Source: Pseudoalteromonas peptidolytica (GTDB lineage Bacteria; Pseudomonadota; Gammaproteobacteria; Enterobacterales; Alteromonadaceae). Taken from it: 64,000 bases of DNA. The notes under the pieces are model-generated. The model was not told the origin of the DNA. It made no database searches and was given only the letters and a program-made list of their open reading frames with translations. The first letter of the stretch is position 1. The number at the start of each line of letters is the position of its first letter. The position numbers were made by a program, and so were the translations under genes. Positions 41,217 to 51,449 of the stretch are shown here, one piece after another. The stretch is taken from NCBI RefSeq assembly GCF_012641745.1, contig NZ_WEHZ01000006.1, forward strand, positions 124,001 through 188,000, written 5' to 3'.

Positions 41217-41744
41217 ATGATGAACAAACCATTTGTATTCAAAGCAAGAATTAAAGTTGCTGATTTATTTCATCACAGTCATCATGAAGAAGCATTTACA
41301 GCAGCCATGTTGTCAAAAGAGAGCTGTAAACACTTTGCTATTAAACTTATTGGGATCTGTGCGTTGTCGTTTAACAAACCGGTGAAATGGAGTAAACAGG
41401 AAAGAAAAAACTGGCCCGATGTCTGGATAGTTAACGATAATAATGACGTTGAAGTTGCACTTTTTATTGGCAATTTTGAAGTAGCTGAAATTACTAAGTA
41501 TGAAAAACTATTTCCTAAGGTTGTTATTTTCTGCCTAGAAGGTCAGCAGTGGTTTGATGCACGCAAATCACAGCTTGAATTTATTGACTCACTCTCTGTA
41601 TTTAATATTCCTGAGCGATTTATTGATGAGCTTAGCGATATGTTGACTCGAAGCTTGCATTGGGATGTAATATTTGAGACCAATGCGGTAAGCGTCACAG
41701 ATGGCGAACACTACATTCGAACACCGGTGACAAAATTAATGTAA
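41217..41744 (+). CDS. YaeQ-family protein (PD-(D/E)XK nuclease-like fold), probably zinc-regulated
   Basis: A 175-residue protein related to E. coli YaeQ: FVFKARIKVADLF at the start, NWPDVWIVNDNNDVEVALFIGNFE in the core and SVFNIPERFIDELSDMLTR towards the end. The YaeQ family has a PD-(D/E)XK-like fold of uncertain function. Unusually, the N-terminus carries a His cluster, FHHSHHEE (His19, 20, 22, 23), not seen in E. coli YaeQ. The ATG at 41217 (or 41220) fits the family N-terminus better than an ATG at 41196. It is divergent from the zinc receptor gene across a promoter with two Zur-like boxes. Confidence 0.8.
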   Translation: MMNKPFVFKARIKVADLFHHSHHEEAFTAAMLSKESCKHFAIKLIGICALSFNKPVKWSKQERKNWPDVWIVNDNNDVEVALFIGNFEVAEITKYEKLFPKVVIFCLEGQQWFDARKSQLEFIDSLSVFNIPERFIDELSDMLTRSLHWDVIFETNAVSVTDGEHYIRTPVTKLM

Positions 41745-41759
41745 TCGCAGTAAATTATA

Positions 41760-42035
41760 TTACTCTGGCAATTCAATTGTGATGTCACTGAGCGGTTTAC
41801 TGCAACATAACAGGATATCGCCTTCGCGGACAAACGCTAATGGTTCATTGGAATATTGCGTGCTTCCATTTAGCAATTTTGCACGGCAAGCGCCACAAAA
41901 CCCTTCTCGACATTGGTAAGAAACTTGGATATTGGCGTTTTCTAAAGTCTCTAATATTGAACATGAAGAAGCCACATATTTCAGTGGCTCCTCAATATTA
42001 TTAACCTGAATGAGGTATATTGGCTTTTCAACCAT
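41760..42035 (-). CDS. yfaE: 2Fe-2S ferredoxin associated with ribonucleotide reductase
   Basis: A 91-residue plant-type ferredoxin. Cluster ligands are Cys42, Cys47 and Cys50 (CREGFCGAC) and one of Cys77/78 near the C-terminus. In E. coli, YfaE maintains the diferric-tyrosyl radical cofactor of NrdB by supplying electrons. It is the last gene of the nrdA-nrdB-yfaE operon; its start and the nrdB stop share a base at 42035. Confidence 0.93.
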   Translation of the reverse strand: MVEKPIYLIQVNNIEEPLKYVASSCSILETLENANIQVSYQCREGFCGACRAKLLNGSTQYSNEPLAFVREGDILLCCSKPLSDITIELPE

Positions 42036-43165
42036 TACAAATCGAAATCGCCAAAGTCAGCAGCGTCTACTTCTGAATCAATCTGACCAACTAGATAAGA
42101 GCTTATTTCTGCTTCTTGTGGTGCAACCTGTACGTTATCTGATACTAACCAAGCGTTGATCCAAGGGATCGGGTTTGACTTGGTCTCAAACTTTGAAGGT
42201 AAACCAACAGCGGTCATACGAATATTGGTTATGTACTCGACATATTGACACAAGATATCTTTATTCAGACCGATCATAGAGCCGTCTTTAAATAAGTACT
42301 CGGCCCATTCTTTTTCCTGTTCAGCGGCCTCTACAAACATCTTGATTGCTTCTTCGCGACATTGGGCCGCAACAATGGACATCTCAGGATCGTCTTTACC
42401 TTCTTGCATAATATTTAAAATATGCTGAGTACCTGAAAGGTGAAGGGCTTCGTCGCGCGCAATTAATTTGATGATTTTGGCATTACCTTCCATTAACTCA
42501 CGCTCTGCAAAGGCAAATGAACATGCAAAGCTGACATAAAAACGTATTGCTTCTAGGATGTTAACGGACATGATGCAAAGGTATAGTAGCTTTTTAAGCT
42601 CGAACAGATTGATGACAACCGTTTTACCATTTATCTCATGCTTGCCTTCACCATACTGGTTATACAGGCTAACTTTTTCAATGAGTTCATCATAATACTT
42701 GGTAACCGCATCTGCACGTTCAACGATTTTGTCATTGCCAACAATATCGTCGAATATAATCTCAGGGTTTTGTGTAACGTTACGAATAATGTGCGTGTAA
42801 GAGCGGCTATGTATCGTTTCACTGAAAGCCCATGTCTCTATCCACGTTTCTAGCTCAGGGATAGAAACGATGGGTAACAGCGCAACATTTGGCGAGCGAC
42901 CTTGAACACTGTCTAACAACGTCTGATATTTAAGATTGCTAAGGAAAATGTGTCTTTCATGCTCAGGAAGAGCCTGAAAATCAAGTCTGTCTTTACTTAC
43001 ATCAACCTCTTCAGGACGCCAAAAGAAAGAAAGTTGCTTTTCAATGAGCTTTTCGAAAATCGGGTACTTTTGCTGGTCGTAGCGAGATACGTTAACTGTC
43101 TGTCCGAAAAACATCGGCTCTTTTAGTTGATCGTTATGATTTCTGCTAAACGTTGAATATGCCAT
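42035..43165 (-). CDS. nrdB: Ribonucleoside-diphosphate reductase, class Ia, beta subunit
   Basis: Carries the diiron-tyrosyl radical that starts ribonucleotide reduction. The 376-residue protein follows E. coli NrdB closely ([36 protein letters not shown]). The radical Tyr is Tyr123 in [11 protein letters not shown] (Y122 in E. coli mature numbering), and iron ligands lie in the SETIHS and [13 protein letters not shown] segments. The start is the ATG at 43165; a TTG five codons upstream is in frame but unneeded. It is separated from nrdA by 53 bp that contain a terminator-like hairpin. Confidence 0.96.
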   Translation of the reverse strand: MAYSTFSRNHNDQLKEPMFFGQTVNVSRYDQQKYPIFEKLIEKQLSFFWRPEEVDVSKDRLDFQALPEHERHIFLSNLKYQTLLDSVQGRSPNVALLPIVSIPELETWIETWAFSETIHSRSYTHIIRNVTQNPEIIFDDIVGNDKIVERADAVTKYYDELIEKVSLYNQYGEGKHEINGKTVVINLFELKKLLYLCIMSVNILEAIRFYVSFACSFAFAERELMEGNAKIIKLIARDEALHLSGTQHILNIMQEGKDDPEMSIVAAQCREEAIKMFVEAAEQEKEWAEYLFKDGSMIGLNKDILCQYVEYITNIRMTAVGLPSKFETKSNPIPWINAWLVSDNVQVAPQEAEISSYLVGQIDSEVDAADFGDFDL

Positions 43166-43191
43166 AAATGTGTTACTCAATACCTAAAAAA

Positions 43192-43210
43192 GCGGGTGAA
43201 GCACACCCGC
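43192..43210 (-). terminator. Intrinsic-terminator-like hairpin between nrdA and nrdB
   Basis: On the minus strand, GCGGGTG, loop TGCTT, CACCCGC followed by TTTTTT, 8 bp past the nrdA stop. It has all parts of a Rho-independent terminator inside the operon and may limit nrdB-yfaE relative to nrdA, or serve as a processing or stability hairpin. Confidence 0.7.
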
Positions 43211-43218
43211 ATAGAACG

Positions 43219-45504
43219 TTATATCTTACAAGCGCCGCCTTCACAGCCATCATCTTCTACTTCAGGTTTTAGTTCGTCCTGAGCATCTGACGCACCATCA
43301 CGGGTGTTATGGTAGTAAAGGGTTTTAACACCAAGTTTGTATGCAGTTAGTAAGTCTTTTAAAAGTAGCTTCATAGGTACTTTACCCGCTTCAAACTTAC
43401 TTGGATCATAATTCGTGTTTGCAGAAATGGTCTGATCGATGAATTTCTGCATGATGCCTACTAATGTCAAGTAGCCATCGTTTGAAGGAATATCCCACAG
43501 TAACTCGTAACTGTCTTTCAGTCTTTCATATTCAGGTACTACTTGCTTCAAGATACCATCTTTACTTGCTTTCACGCTGATGTGACCGCGTGGTGGCTCG
43601 ATACCATTGGTAGCGTTTGAAATCTGAGACGAAGTTTCAGAAGGCATTAAAGCAGACAATGTAGAGTTACGCATACCATGCTTTTTGATGCTTTCTCTGA
43701 GCGCGTCCCAGTCAAGGTGCAATGGCTCAGCACAAACTTTGTCTAGATCTCGTTTGTACGTATCAGTAGGCATAATACCTTGTGAGTAAGTTGTCTCGTT
43801 GAACTTAGGACAAGCACCACGCTCTTTGGCAAGTTCATTCGAGGCTTTCATCAGATAATATTGAATTGCTTCAAATGTTTTATGGGTTAAACCATTCGCG
43901 CTACCATCAGAGTACTTCACACCATTTTTTGCTAAGTAATAAGCAAAGTTGATAACGCCGATGCCTAGAGTACGACGACCCATAGTTGCGTTGTAAGCAG
44001 CAGGTACTGGGTAATCTTGATAATCCAACAGGTTATCAAGCGCACGAACTGCCAGCTCAGCAAGCTCCTCTAATTCATCTAAAGATTTGATCGCACCTAG
44101 GTTAAATGCAGAAAGCGTGCACAGTGCAATTTCGCCTTCAGGGTCATTAACATGACTCAACGGTTTTGTTGGCAATGCAATTTCAAGACACAGGTTTGAC
44201 TGACGAATTGGTGCTACTTTAGAGTCAAACGGGCTGTGAGTATTACAGTGGTCAACATTCTGTAGGTAAATACGACCTGTACTTGCGCGCTCTTGTGCAA
44301 ACATTGAGAAAAGCTCAATTGCTTTGATGCGCTTTTTACGAATAGATTCATCCTGCTCGTATTTTGTATAAAGCGCTTCGAATTCTTGCTGATCTTCAAA
44401 GAAAGCATCGTAGAGCCCAGGTACGTCTGATGGACTAAACAGGGTAATATAGTCATCTTTAATCAGTCGGCTGTACATGGTTTTATTGAACTGCACACCG
44501 TAATCTAAATGACGGACACGGTTTTCTTCAACACCGCGGTTGTTCTTAAGTACAAGTAGGTTTTCAATCTCTAAATGCCAAAGTGGGTAGAATAGGGTAG
44601 CCGCACCACCACGTACACCGCCTTGAGAACAGCTTTTAACTGCAGTCTGAAAATGCTTATAAAATGGAATACATCCTGTGTGGTATGCTTCACCATTTCT
44701 AATTGGGCTACCTAGCGCTCGGATACGTCCTGCATTGATACCAATACCTGCTCGTTGGCTTACGTACTTTACTATTGCAGATGAAGTAGCGTTAATTGAA
44801 TCTAAGCTGTCAGCACATTCAATTAATACGCATGAACTAAACTGGCGTGTAGGCGTACGAACACCAGCCATAATAGGCGTTGGTAGTGAAATTTTGAACG
44901 TAGAGACGGCATCATAAAAGCGCTTGATGTAATCTAAGCGTGTTTCTTTTGGATAATTTGCGAATAAGCTTGCAGCAACTAACACATACAAAAACTGTGC
45001 GCTTTCGTAGATTTCACCTGTAACACGGTTTTGTACGAGGTACTTACCTTCCAGCTGCTTAACGGCCGCATAGCTGAAATTCATGTCGCGATTATGGTCA
45101 ATATAATCGTTTAGTTCGTTGAACTCAGCCTCAGTGTAATCAGTCAACAAGTGTTGATCATATCGTTTGTCTTCAACAAGCTTTACCACATGCTGATATA
45201 GGTGAGGCGGCTCAAAGCATCCATATGCTTTTTTGCGTAGGTGAAAAATAGCAAGTCGAGCTGCAAGGTATTGGTAGTCCGGAGATTCTTTTGAAATAAG
45301 ATCCGCTGCAGCCTTTATAATCGTTTCGTGGATATCACCAGTGCGAATACCGTCATAAAACTGAATGTGTGACTTTAACTCAACCTGAGAAACTGAGACG
45401 TTATCTAGGCCTTCTGCGGCCCATGTAATGACACGATGGATCTTGTCTAGATCTAACGGCTCTTTGCGACCGTTTCTTTTGCATACAGATAGCTGTTGGT
45501 TCAT
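43219..45504 (-). CDS. nrdA: Ribonucleoside-diphosphate reductase, class Ia, alpha subunit
   Basis: Catalytic subunit making dNDPs. The 761-residue protein has the ATP-cone (about 5-95), the active-site Cys in FSSCVLIEC, the loop GIGINAGRIRALGSPIRNGEAYHTGCIPFYKHFQTAVKSCSQGGVRGGAAT, the NLCLEIALPT substrate loop and radical-transfer tyrosines. The terminal redox pair is CEGGAC, two residues from the end. It heads the nrdA-nrdB-yfaE operon. The upstream region carries a consensus DnaA box and an NrdR-like palindrome, matching known control of class Ia RNR genes. Confidence 0.97.
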   Translation of the reverse strand: MNQQLSVCKRNGRKEPLDLDKIHRVITWAAEGLDNVSVSQVELKSHIQFYDGIRTGDIHETIIKAAADLISKESPDYQYLAARLAIFHLRKKAYGCFEPPHLYQHVVKLVEDKRYDQHLLTDYTEAEFNELNDYIDHNRDMNFSYAAVKQLEGKYLVQNRVTGEIYESAQFLYVLVAASLFANYPKETRLDYIKRFYDAVSTFKISLPTPIMAGVRTPTRQFSSCVLIECADSLDSINATSSAIVKYVSQRAGIGINAGRIRALGSPIRNGEAYHTGCIPFYKHFQTAVKSCSQGGVRGGAATLFYPLWHLEIENLLVLKNNRGVEENRVRHLDYGVQFNKTMYSRLIKDDYITLFSPSDVPGLYDAFFEDQQEFEALYTKYEQDESIRKKRIKAIELFSMFAQERASTGRIYLQNVDHCNTHSPFDSKVAPIRQSNLCLEIALPTKPLSHVNDPEGEIALCTLSAFNLGAIKSLDELEELAELAVRALDNLLDYQDYPVPAAYNATMGRRTLGIGVINFAYYLAKNGVKYSDGSANGLTHKTFEAIQYYLMKASNELAKERGACPKFNETTYSQGIMPTDTYKRDLDKVCAEPLHLDWDALRESIKKHGMRNSTLSALMPSETSSQISNATNGIEPPRGHISVKASKDGILKQVVPEYERLKDSYELLWDIPSNDGYLTLVGIMQKFIDQTISANTNYDPSKFEAGKVPMKLLLKDLLTAYKLGVKTLYYHNTRDGASDAQDELKPEVEDDGCEGGACKI

Positions 45505-45574
45505 GTTATGTGCCTGTATTCCTTAGGAACGCGCTTTAGATATCGCACGAATTAAAAATTGTTTAGCAAACCAC

Positions 45575-45588
45575 CACTATATATGGTG
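45575..45588. promoter_or_regulatory. NrdR-like box upstream of nrdA
   Basis: CACTATATATGGTG closely resembles the NrdR box pattern acaCwAtATaTwGtgt and lies about 70 bp before the nrdA ATG. NrdR boxes usually occur in pairs; a weaker possible partner lies near 45535-45552, about 40 bp closer to nrdA. Confidence 0.65.
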
Positions 45589-45657
45589 CTATAGCGGCTA
45601 GGGATCACAAGATAGTGGGGTTAGTGCGAATTTGCAAGAGAACAACTTTAGGAGAAT

Positions 45658-45666
45658 TGTGGATAA
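45658..45666 (-). promoter_or_regulatory. Consensus DnaA box upstream of nrdA
   Basis: TGTGGATAA on the plus strand is TTATCCACA on the minus strand, a perfect DnaA box, about 155 bp before the nrdA start. DnaA binds the nrdAB promoter in E. coli to link dNTP supply with replication. The rest of the 45505-45859 gap shows no gene. Confidence 0.7.
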
Positions 45667-45859
45667 GTTTGGGATAATTTATTTATGTTAGTGCCCACTC
45701 ACCTTCGACAATCCGCTTATCTGCTCACAAAGAAAAATCAACTTAAAGATGGTGCTTTTTAGTAAAAATAAAAAAAAAGTTTAAGTGATTTTTTTCTACA
45801 CAAATTCGTTTCTATAATCGTTAAAGCACAATATCTTGTGCTTTGAAAAAATTATAGCA

Positions 45860-46507
45860 CTAGATATGCGATATTGCATCCAACGGGTTAGTAAGATATA
45901 GATCCGCATTCCAAGACTTAGCAACTTGTTCAGAAGGGATGAATCCCCACATCGCAACAGCACTTTTCATTTTTGCAGATTTTGCAGCAATAATGTCACG
46001 CTCTGCATCACCTACATACATACATTGACTGGGATCAACCCCCAATTTTGAGGCAACCAATAAGAGCGGCTCTGGGTGTGGTTTTGCGACTGAAAGCGTA
46101 TCGCCACAAACCACAATATCTATCATTGCCAGTTCTGGTATTTGCTTTAATAACGGTAGCGTCAAAAACTCAGGTTTATTGGTCATGATCCCTACCTTTA
46201 TGTTTTGCTTTCGAAGGCTATCCAATAACGCCCCAATATTTGCAAAACAATGAGAGTGTTTGGCAAGGTTATCCGCATAATAGTCGAGTACAGATTGGCG
46301 TAGTTGATTAACATCAAATTGATGCAAGGTGTCGCCAAACCCCACTTTTAGCATTGCCGCGACCCCGTCAGATATGGCACTGCTGTAAATGGCTTTTTCA
46401 ACCACAGCCATATTATTCATTGCTAAAACGTGATTTAGCGCAGCACCCAAGTCTTCACTCGTGTCGAGCAGTGTGCCATCTAGGTCAAATAAAACAGCGT
46501 TAATCAT
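45860..46507 (-). CDS. gph: HAD-family phosphoglycolate phosphatase
   Basis: A 215-residue haloacid dehalogenase-type phosphatase: [15 protein letters not shown] (nucleophile Asp and acid/base Asp), IMTNKPEF (motif II), KPHPEPLLL (motif III Lys) and [16 protein letters not shown] (motif IV Asp). The family removes 2-phosphoglycolate made during DNA repair. Its ATG overlaps the ubiG stop (ATGA), so the two are translationally coupled, an arrangement common in gammaproteobacteria. Related HAD phosphatases (MupP type) are close enough that the substrate is not certain. Confidence 0.85.
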   Translation of the reverse strand: MINAVLFDLDGTLLDTSEDLGAALNHVLAMNNMAVVEKAIYSSAISDGVAAMLKVGFGDTLHQFDVNQLRQSVLDYYADNLAKHSHCFANIGALLDSLRKQNIKVGIMTNKPEFLTLPLLKQIPELAMIDIVVCGDTLSVAKPHPEPLLLVASKLGVDPSQCMYVGDAERDIIAAKSAKMKSAVAMWGFIPSEQVAKSWNADLYLTNPLDAISHI

Positions 46508-47214
46508 ACTAGCTTCTCAAAATGAAGTACGTAGTTGACGGAAACGTCTTTAGTTAAAGTGAATGTCTGTCCAATCGGATTGTAGTGAATACCGCTTGCT
46601 GCTCTTACTTTTAAGCCATAACTCTCGGCCCAATTTATTAAAGTAGAAGGACGAATAAATTTGTCATGTTCGTGAGTGCCTTCTGGCACAATCTTCAGTA
46701 ACTTTTCAGCGGCAACAATAGCTAGCAAATAAGCTTTAGTGGTTTTGTTTAAGGTAGAAAAGAACGCATGTCCACCAGGTTTCACTAATTTTGCAACTGC
46801 GCGGATGATAGACTCTGGATCGGGTACGTGTTCAAGCATCTCCATACAGGTAACTACATCAAATGTACCAGCACGCTGCTGGGCAAAATCTTCAACTGGC
46901 ACTTTTTGGTAGTTCACCTGAATATTGGCTTCTAGTGCGTGTAGTTTGGCAACATTTAGTGGCTCTTGACCCATATCAATACCAGTTGCATGTGCCCCCA
47001 TCTTCGCCATACTTTCCGTTAGTATTCCGCCACCGCAGCCAACATCTAGTACATCTTTAGCAAATAAACCGCCACATTTATCGTTAATAAAGTCTAATCG
47101 CAAGGGGTTAACATTATGAAGCGGCTTAAATTCTCCTTCTTTGTCCCACCAGCGTTCGGCGATTTCTTCAAATTTTGCTATTTCATTAGGGTCTACATTT
47201 TGATGTTCGGTCAT
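46504..47214 (-). CDS. ubiG: Ubiquinone biosynthesis O-methyltransferase
   Basis: Performs both O-methylation steps of ubiquinone synthesis with S-adenosylmethionine. The protein is 236 residues: [33 protein letters not shown] at the start, SAM motif [28 protein letters not shown] and the terminal [11 protein letters not shown]. The ATG at 47214 has GAGGAAG upstream. The open frame extends to 47328, but those 38 hydrophobic residues precede the ribosome site and are not part of the enzyme. It is divergent from gyrA, as in E. coli. Confidence 0.95.
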   Translation of the reverse strand: MTEHQNVDPNEIAKFEEIAERWWDKEGEFKPLHNVNPLRLDFINDKCGGLFAKDVLDVGCGGGILTESMAKMGAHATGIDMGQEPLNVAKLHALEANIQVNYQKVPVEDFAQQRAGTFDVVTCMEMLEHVPDPESIIRAVAKLVKPGGHAFFSTLNKTTKAYLLAIVAAEKLLKIVPEGTHEHDKFIRPSTLINWAESYGLKVRAASGIHYNPIGQTFTLTKDVSVNYVLHFEKLV

Positions 47215-47476
47215 AAAAAACTTCCTCGTCGAATTGAGCGCATTATAAAAGGGATTTGATAAAAATAGCACCTGTAAAACGCTAAAAAGTGTGATAGCAT
47301 GGCTAACGAATTTTATAATAAACAACACCCTTGCTGATACGCTGAAGCAATTCGGTTTTTAATAAGTGCTTTGATTTTGCATTTCAATTAACAAGCCATT
47401 TGATATTCAGCAAACAGCGCTACACACGTAATAGTGTGACATAAAAGGGGTGGACACTGAAGGAAAGTGGAGTCAA

Positions 47477-50149
47477 ATGTCTGATCTCGCCAATGAAATC
47501 CTGCCAGTCAATATCGAAGATGAATTAAAAAATTCATATCTAGATTATGCGATGAGCGTTATTGTAGGCCGTGCATTACCTGATGTACGTGATGGCCTAA
47601 AACCAGTTCACCGCCGTGTATTATTCGCGATGAATGAATTGAAAAATGACTGGAATAAACCTTATAAGAAATCAGCTCGTGTAGTTGGTGATGTTATCGG
47701 TAAATATCACCCGCACGGTGATAGTGCTGTGTACGATACAATTGTACGTATGGCTCAACCTTTCTCTCTGCGCTATATGCTAGTAGATGGACAAGGTAAC
47801 TTTGGTTCTGTTGATGGTGACTCTGCTGCTGCAATGCGTTATACGGAAGTGCGTATGGCGAAAGTTGCACATGAGTTACTTGCAGATCTTGAAAAAGAAA
47901 CCGTGGATTATGTGCCAAACTATGATGGTACAGAACAAATACCTGATGTTTTACCAACAAAAATACCCAACCTATTGGTTAACGGTTCTTCTGGTATCGC
48001 AGTTGGTATGGCAACCAATATTCCACCTCATAATTTAACTGAGGTGATCAATGGCTGTTTGGCTGTTATCCAAAACCCAGACATTACCATTGAAGAATTG
48101 ATTGACTATATACCAGGTCCAGATTTCCCAACTGCTGCTATTATCAGTGGTAAAAAAGGCATCGAACAAGCTTATAAAACAGGTCGTGGTAAGATTTATA
48201 TCCGCGCCAAAGCGGAAATCGAAGTCGATGAAAAAACAAACAAAGAAACTATCATCGTTCACGAAATTCCGTATCAAGTAAACAAAGCGAGATTAATAGA
48301 GAAGATCGCTGAGCTTGTAAAAGACAAAAAAGTAGAAGGGATCAGTGCGCTGCGCGACGAGTCAGATAAAGACGGTATGCGTATTGTTATTGAAATTAAG
48401 CGCGGTGAAGTCGGTGAGGTTGTACTAAACAACTTATATGCACAAACGCAGTTACAAACTGTGTTTGGTATCAATATGGTTGCGCTAGACAACAACCAGC
48501 CTAAATGTTTTAACCTCAAAGAAATGCTCGATGCGTTTATTATTCACCGTCGTGAAGTAGTAACTCGTCGTACTGTATTTGATCTTCGTAAGGCCAGAGA
48601 CAGAGCACACACGCTTGAAGGTTTAGCAATTGCACTTGCAAACATTGACCCAATTATTGAGCTGATCCGTCGCTCACCAACACCAGCTGAGGCGAAAGCA
48701 GCATTAACGGCGCGTGGGTGGGACCTCGGTAACGTGAAAGCAATGCTTGAGCGCACTGGAGAAGAGAATGTTGCACGTCCAGATTGGTTAGCTGAAGAGC
48801 TAGGGATCCGCGATGGTCAATATTACTTGTCTGAACAACAGGCGCAAGCCATTCTTGACTTAAGGCTACACAAGCTAACCGGTCTTGAACATGAGAAAAT
48901 TTTAGCTGAGTATAAAGAGCTACTCGACATCATTGCTGAACTTCTGTACATCCTATCTTCTCCAGAACGCTTGATGGAAGTTATCCGCGATGAACTAGTT
49001 GAAATCAAAGATACGTATGGTGATGAGCGTCGCACAGAGATCACCGCGGCTGCACATGACATCAGCCTTGAAGATTTGATCAACGAAGAAGACGTCGTGG
49101 TTACACTTTCTCACGAAGGCTACGTGAAGTACCAGCCTCTTAGTGATTACGAGGCGCAGCGCCGTGGTGGTAAAGGGCGCTCTGCAACTAAGATGAAGGA
49201 TGAAGACTTCATCGAGCGTCTACTGGTGGCAAATACGCATGATACAATCTTGTGTTTCTCAACCGCTGGCCGTTTATATTGGTTGAAAGTTTACCAATTG
49301 CCACTTGCGTCTCGCGCTGCGCGCGGCAAACCAATCGTCAACTTATTACCATTAGAAGCCGATGAACGCATCACGACAATTTTACCTGTGCGTGAATATG
49401 AAGAAGATAAATTCATCGTGATGGCGACAGCCAGCGGTGTCGTTAAAAAGACTCCGTTAACAGCATACAGCCGTCAACGTGCAAGTGGTATCATCGCCAT
49501 CAATCTAAATGAAGGTGATAGCTTGATCGGTGCAAATATCACTACTGGTGAAAACGACATCATGCTGTTTACAGAGCATGGTAAAGTTGTCCGCTTCAAT
49601 GAGAAACAACGTGACTCGGAAACGGGTGAAGTGAAGCGTGACCCTGAAACAGGTGAAGAGTTGCTAGCCTTACGTCCTATGGGTCGTACAGCTACAGGTG
49701 TTCGTGGTATCAAGATGCCAGACGATGTGAAAGTTGTATCGCTAATTGTACCGCAAGGAGAGGGTGCAATCTTGACCGTGACTGAAAACGGTTACGGTAA
49801 GCGTACTCCACTTGAAGAGTATCCAGCGAAGAGTCGCGCGACACAAGGTGTTGTGTCTATCAAAGTGACTGAAAGAAATGGTTCGGTGGTTGGCGCTGTT
49901 CAAGTTGATGATAACGATGAAATCATGTTGATTTCAAATCGTGGCACACTAGTAAGAACACGTGTAAACGAAGTATCGACGGTAGGAAGAAACACTCAAG
50001 GTGTTATCCTAATTCGTACGATGGAAGAAGAAAAAGTGGTCGGTCTTCAACGGATTGAAGAAATTGAAGTAGAAGACTTGCCAGAAGGTGAAATTGTTGA
50101 AGCTGAAGGTGAAGCAACCCCAGCGGTTGATTCGGACACCGAGGAATAA
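47477..50149 (+). CDS. gyrA: DNA gyrase subunit A
   Basis: Introduces negative supercoils with GyrB. The 890-residue protein has the breakage-reunion domain with [24 protein letters not shown]. The quinolone-determining positions, equivalent to E. coli Ser83 and Asp87, are unaltered. The active-site Tyr is in AMRYTEVRM. The C-terminal pinwheel carries the GyrA-box QRRGGKG, and the acidic tail ([21 protein letters not shown]) is typical. I start at [12 protein letters not shown] (47477) with GGAG upstream; nine extra in-frame residues from 47450 are not conserved. It is followed by a UUCG-loop terminator. Confidence 0.97.
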   Translation: MSDLANEILPVNIEDELKNSYLDYAMSVIVGRALPDVRDGLKPVHRRVLFAMNELKNDWNKPYKKSARVVGDVIGKYHPHGDSAVYDTIVRMAQPFSLRYMLVDGQGNFGSVDGDSAAAMRYTEVRMAKVAHELLADLEKETVDYVPNYDGTEQIPDVLPTKIPNLLVNGSSGIAVGMATNIPPHNLTEVINGCLAVIQNPDITIEELIDYIPGPDFPTAAIISGKKGIEQAYKTGRGKIYIRAKAEIEVDEKTNKETIIVHEIPYQVNKARLIEKIAELVKDKKVEGISALRDESDKDGMRIVIEIKRGEVGEVVLNNLYAQTQLQTVFGINMVALDNNQPKCFNLKEMLDAFIIHRREVVTRRTVFDLRKARDRAHTLEGLAIALANIDPIIELIRRSPTPAEAKAALTARGWDLGNVKAMLERTGEENVARPDWLAEELGIRDGQYYLSEQQAQAILDLRLHKLTGLEHEKILAEYKELLDIIAELLYILSSPERLMEVIRDELVEIKDTYGDERRTEITAAAHDISLEDLINEEDVVVTLSHEGYVKYQPLSDYEAQRRGGKGRSATKMKDEDFIERLLVANTHDTILCFSTAGRLYWLKVYQLPLASRAARGKPIVNLLPLEADERITTILPVREYEEDKFIVMATASGVVKKTPLTAYSRQRASGIIAINLNEGDSLIGANITTGENDIMLFTEHGKVVRFNEKQRDSETGEVKRDPETGEELLALRPMGRTATGVRGIKMPDDVKVVSLIVPQGEGAILTVTENGYGKRTPLEEYPAKSRATQGVVSIKVTERNGSVVGAVQVDDNDEIMLISNRGTLVRTRVNEVSTVGRNTQGVILIRTMEEEKVVGLQRIEEIEVEDLPEGEIVEAEGEATPAVDSDTEE

Positions 50150-50169
50150 CACAACCTTATCTTTAATAT

Positions 50170-50193
50170 AAAAAGCGACTTCGGTCGCTTTTT
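50170..50193. terminator. Rho-independent terminator after gyrA
   Basis: AAAAAGCGAC, TTCG tetraloop, GTCGCTTTTT and further T, 20 bp past the stop. Confidence 0.9.
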
Positions 50194-50366
50194 TTCTTTA
50201 TGTCAGTTTTTTCAATCTCCCCCTCTATGACAATAGCTCGAACCCTGATAAATTAAGGCTACGAACTATCCGGCTTTTGCTTGGGCAACTCACTGTTCAT
50301 TCAAAAAATATGATAACAATTCATCGATAATTTGGATGGGCTAGTTTATTAGGAATGAGGAAAAAT

Positions 50367-51449
50367 ATGACGGTTTATAATTTTTGCGCGGGTCCTGCGA
50401 TGTTACCTGTTGAAGTGATGAAAAAAGCGCAAAAAGAGTTTTTAGATTGGCAAAATTTAGGCGTATCGGTGATGGAAGTCAGCCATCGCTCTGCGCCTTA
50501 TTTGGAGATGGCGAAGCAGTGCGAGGCCAGCCTACGTCGTTTAATGAACATCTCTGATGAGTTTGAAGTGTTATTTATGCACGGTGGCGGCCGTGGTCAC
50601 TTTTCAGCAGTACCATTGAATTTGCATGTGGATGGTTTGCCTGGCGTGTATGTTGAAAATGGTATTTGGTCAACCGGCGCGACAAAAGAGGGCGCGAAGT
50701 TTACTCAAACACACGCAGTTAATATCCGAGCCGACGAAAATGGTCAGTTTGACATTTTGCCTGTATCTAAGTGGAAATTACCGGAGGAAGCGTCATTTAT
50801 TCATTATTGCCCAAATGAAACTATAGACGGCATCGAAATATTTGAAGTACCTAAGCATCCTACAGCACCAATTGTTGCTGATATGTCCTCCAACATCCTT
50901 TCACGCGAAATCAATGTGGATGATTTTGATCTGATTTACGCAGGTGCGCAGAAAAACATTGGCCCTTCAGGGTTAAGTATTGCAATTGTTCGTAAAACAT
51001 TACTAAAACGAGAGGGCTTGCCTAGGCCTGCAATTCTAGACTACGCTACTGAAGCTGATCAGCAAAGTATGTACAACACACCACCTACATTTGCTTGGTA
51101 TCTTGCTTTTGAAGTATTCAAGCACTTAGAAAGTATCGGTGGCGTGAAAGCAATGGAAGCGCATAATACTGCGAAAGCTGCTGTACTTTACGATTACATT
51201 GATAGCTCAGATTTCTACTCAAACAAAGTGGCTAAACATTGCCGTTCGCTAATGAATGTACCATTTTGGCTAAATGATGAAAGTCTCAACGACAAATTTT
51301 TAGCTGAAGCTGAGCAAAACGGCTTAATAGCCCTAGAGGGCCATCGTTTTGTAGGTGGCATGCGTGCAAGTATTTATAATGCAATGCCAATTGAAGGGAT
51401 AAAAGCCTTAGTTGCATTTATGGACAAGTTTGCCAAGGAGAATGGTTGA
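50367..51449 (+). CDS. serC: Phosphoserine aminotransferase
   Basis: Converts 3-phosphohydroxypyruvate to phosphoserine and also acts in pyridoxal phosphate synthesis. The protein is 360 residues, class V aminotransferase: [21 protein letters not shown] at the start, [12 protein letters not shown], and the PLP-binding Lys in [15 protein letters not shown]. The start is the ATG at 50367 with GAGGA upstream; the ATG at 50355 lies before that site. The stop TGA overlaps the aroA ATG (TGATG), as in the classical serC-aroA operon. Confidence 0.96.
   Translation: MTVYNFCAGPAMLPVEVMKKAQKEFLDWQNLGVSVMEVSHRSAPYLEMAKQCEASLRRLMNISDEFEVLFMHGGGRGHFSAVPLNLHVDGLPGVYVENGIWSTGATKEGAKFTQTHAVNIRADENGQFDILPVSKWKLPEEASFIHYCPNETIDGIEIFEVPKHPTAPIVADMSSNILSREINVDDFDLIYAGAQKNIGPSGLSIAIVRKTLLKREGLPRPAILDYATEADQQSMYNTPPTFAWYLAFEVFKHLESIGGVKAMEAHNTAKAAVLYDYIDSSDFYSNKVAKHCRSLMNVPFWLNDESLNDKFLAEAEQNGLIALEGHRFVGGMRASIYNAMPIEGIKALVAFMDKFAKENG

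Noticed and set aside
45827..45840. Second NrdR box CACAATATCTTGTG
   Set aside because: It lies about 250 bp from the first box, just past the 3' end of gph, instead of the usual 31-41 bp spacing. It is probably a chance palindrome.
47215..47328. Hydrophobic N-terminal extension of UbiG
   Set aside because: The 38 extra residues precede a good ribosome site (GAGGAAG) and the conserved N-terminus; UbiG is a soluble methyltransferase.
47693..47775. Quinolone-resistance change in gyrA
   Set aside because: The residues equivalent to Ser83 and Asp87 of E. coli GyrA are the sensitive forms in [11 protein letters not shown].
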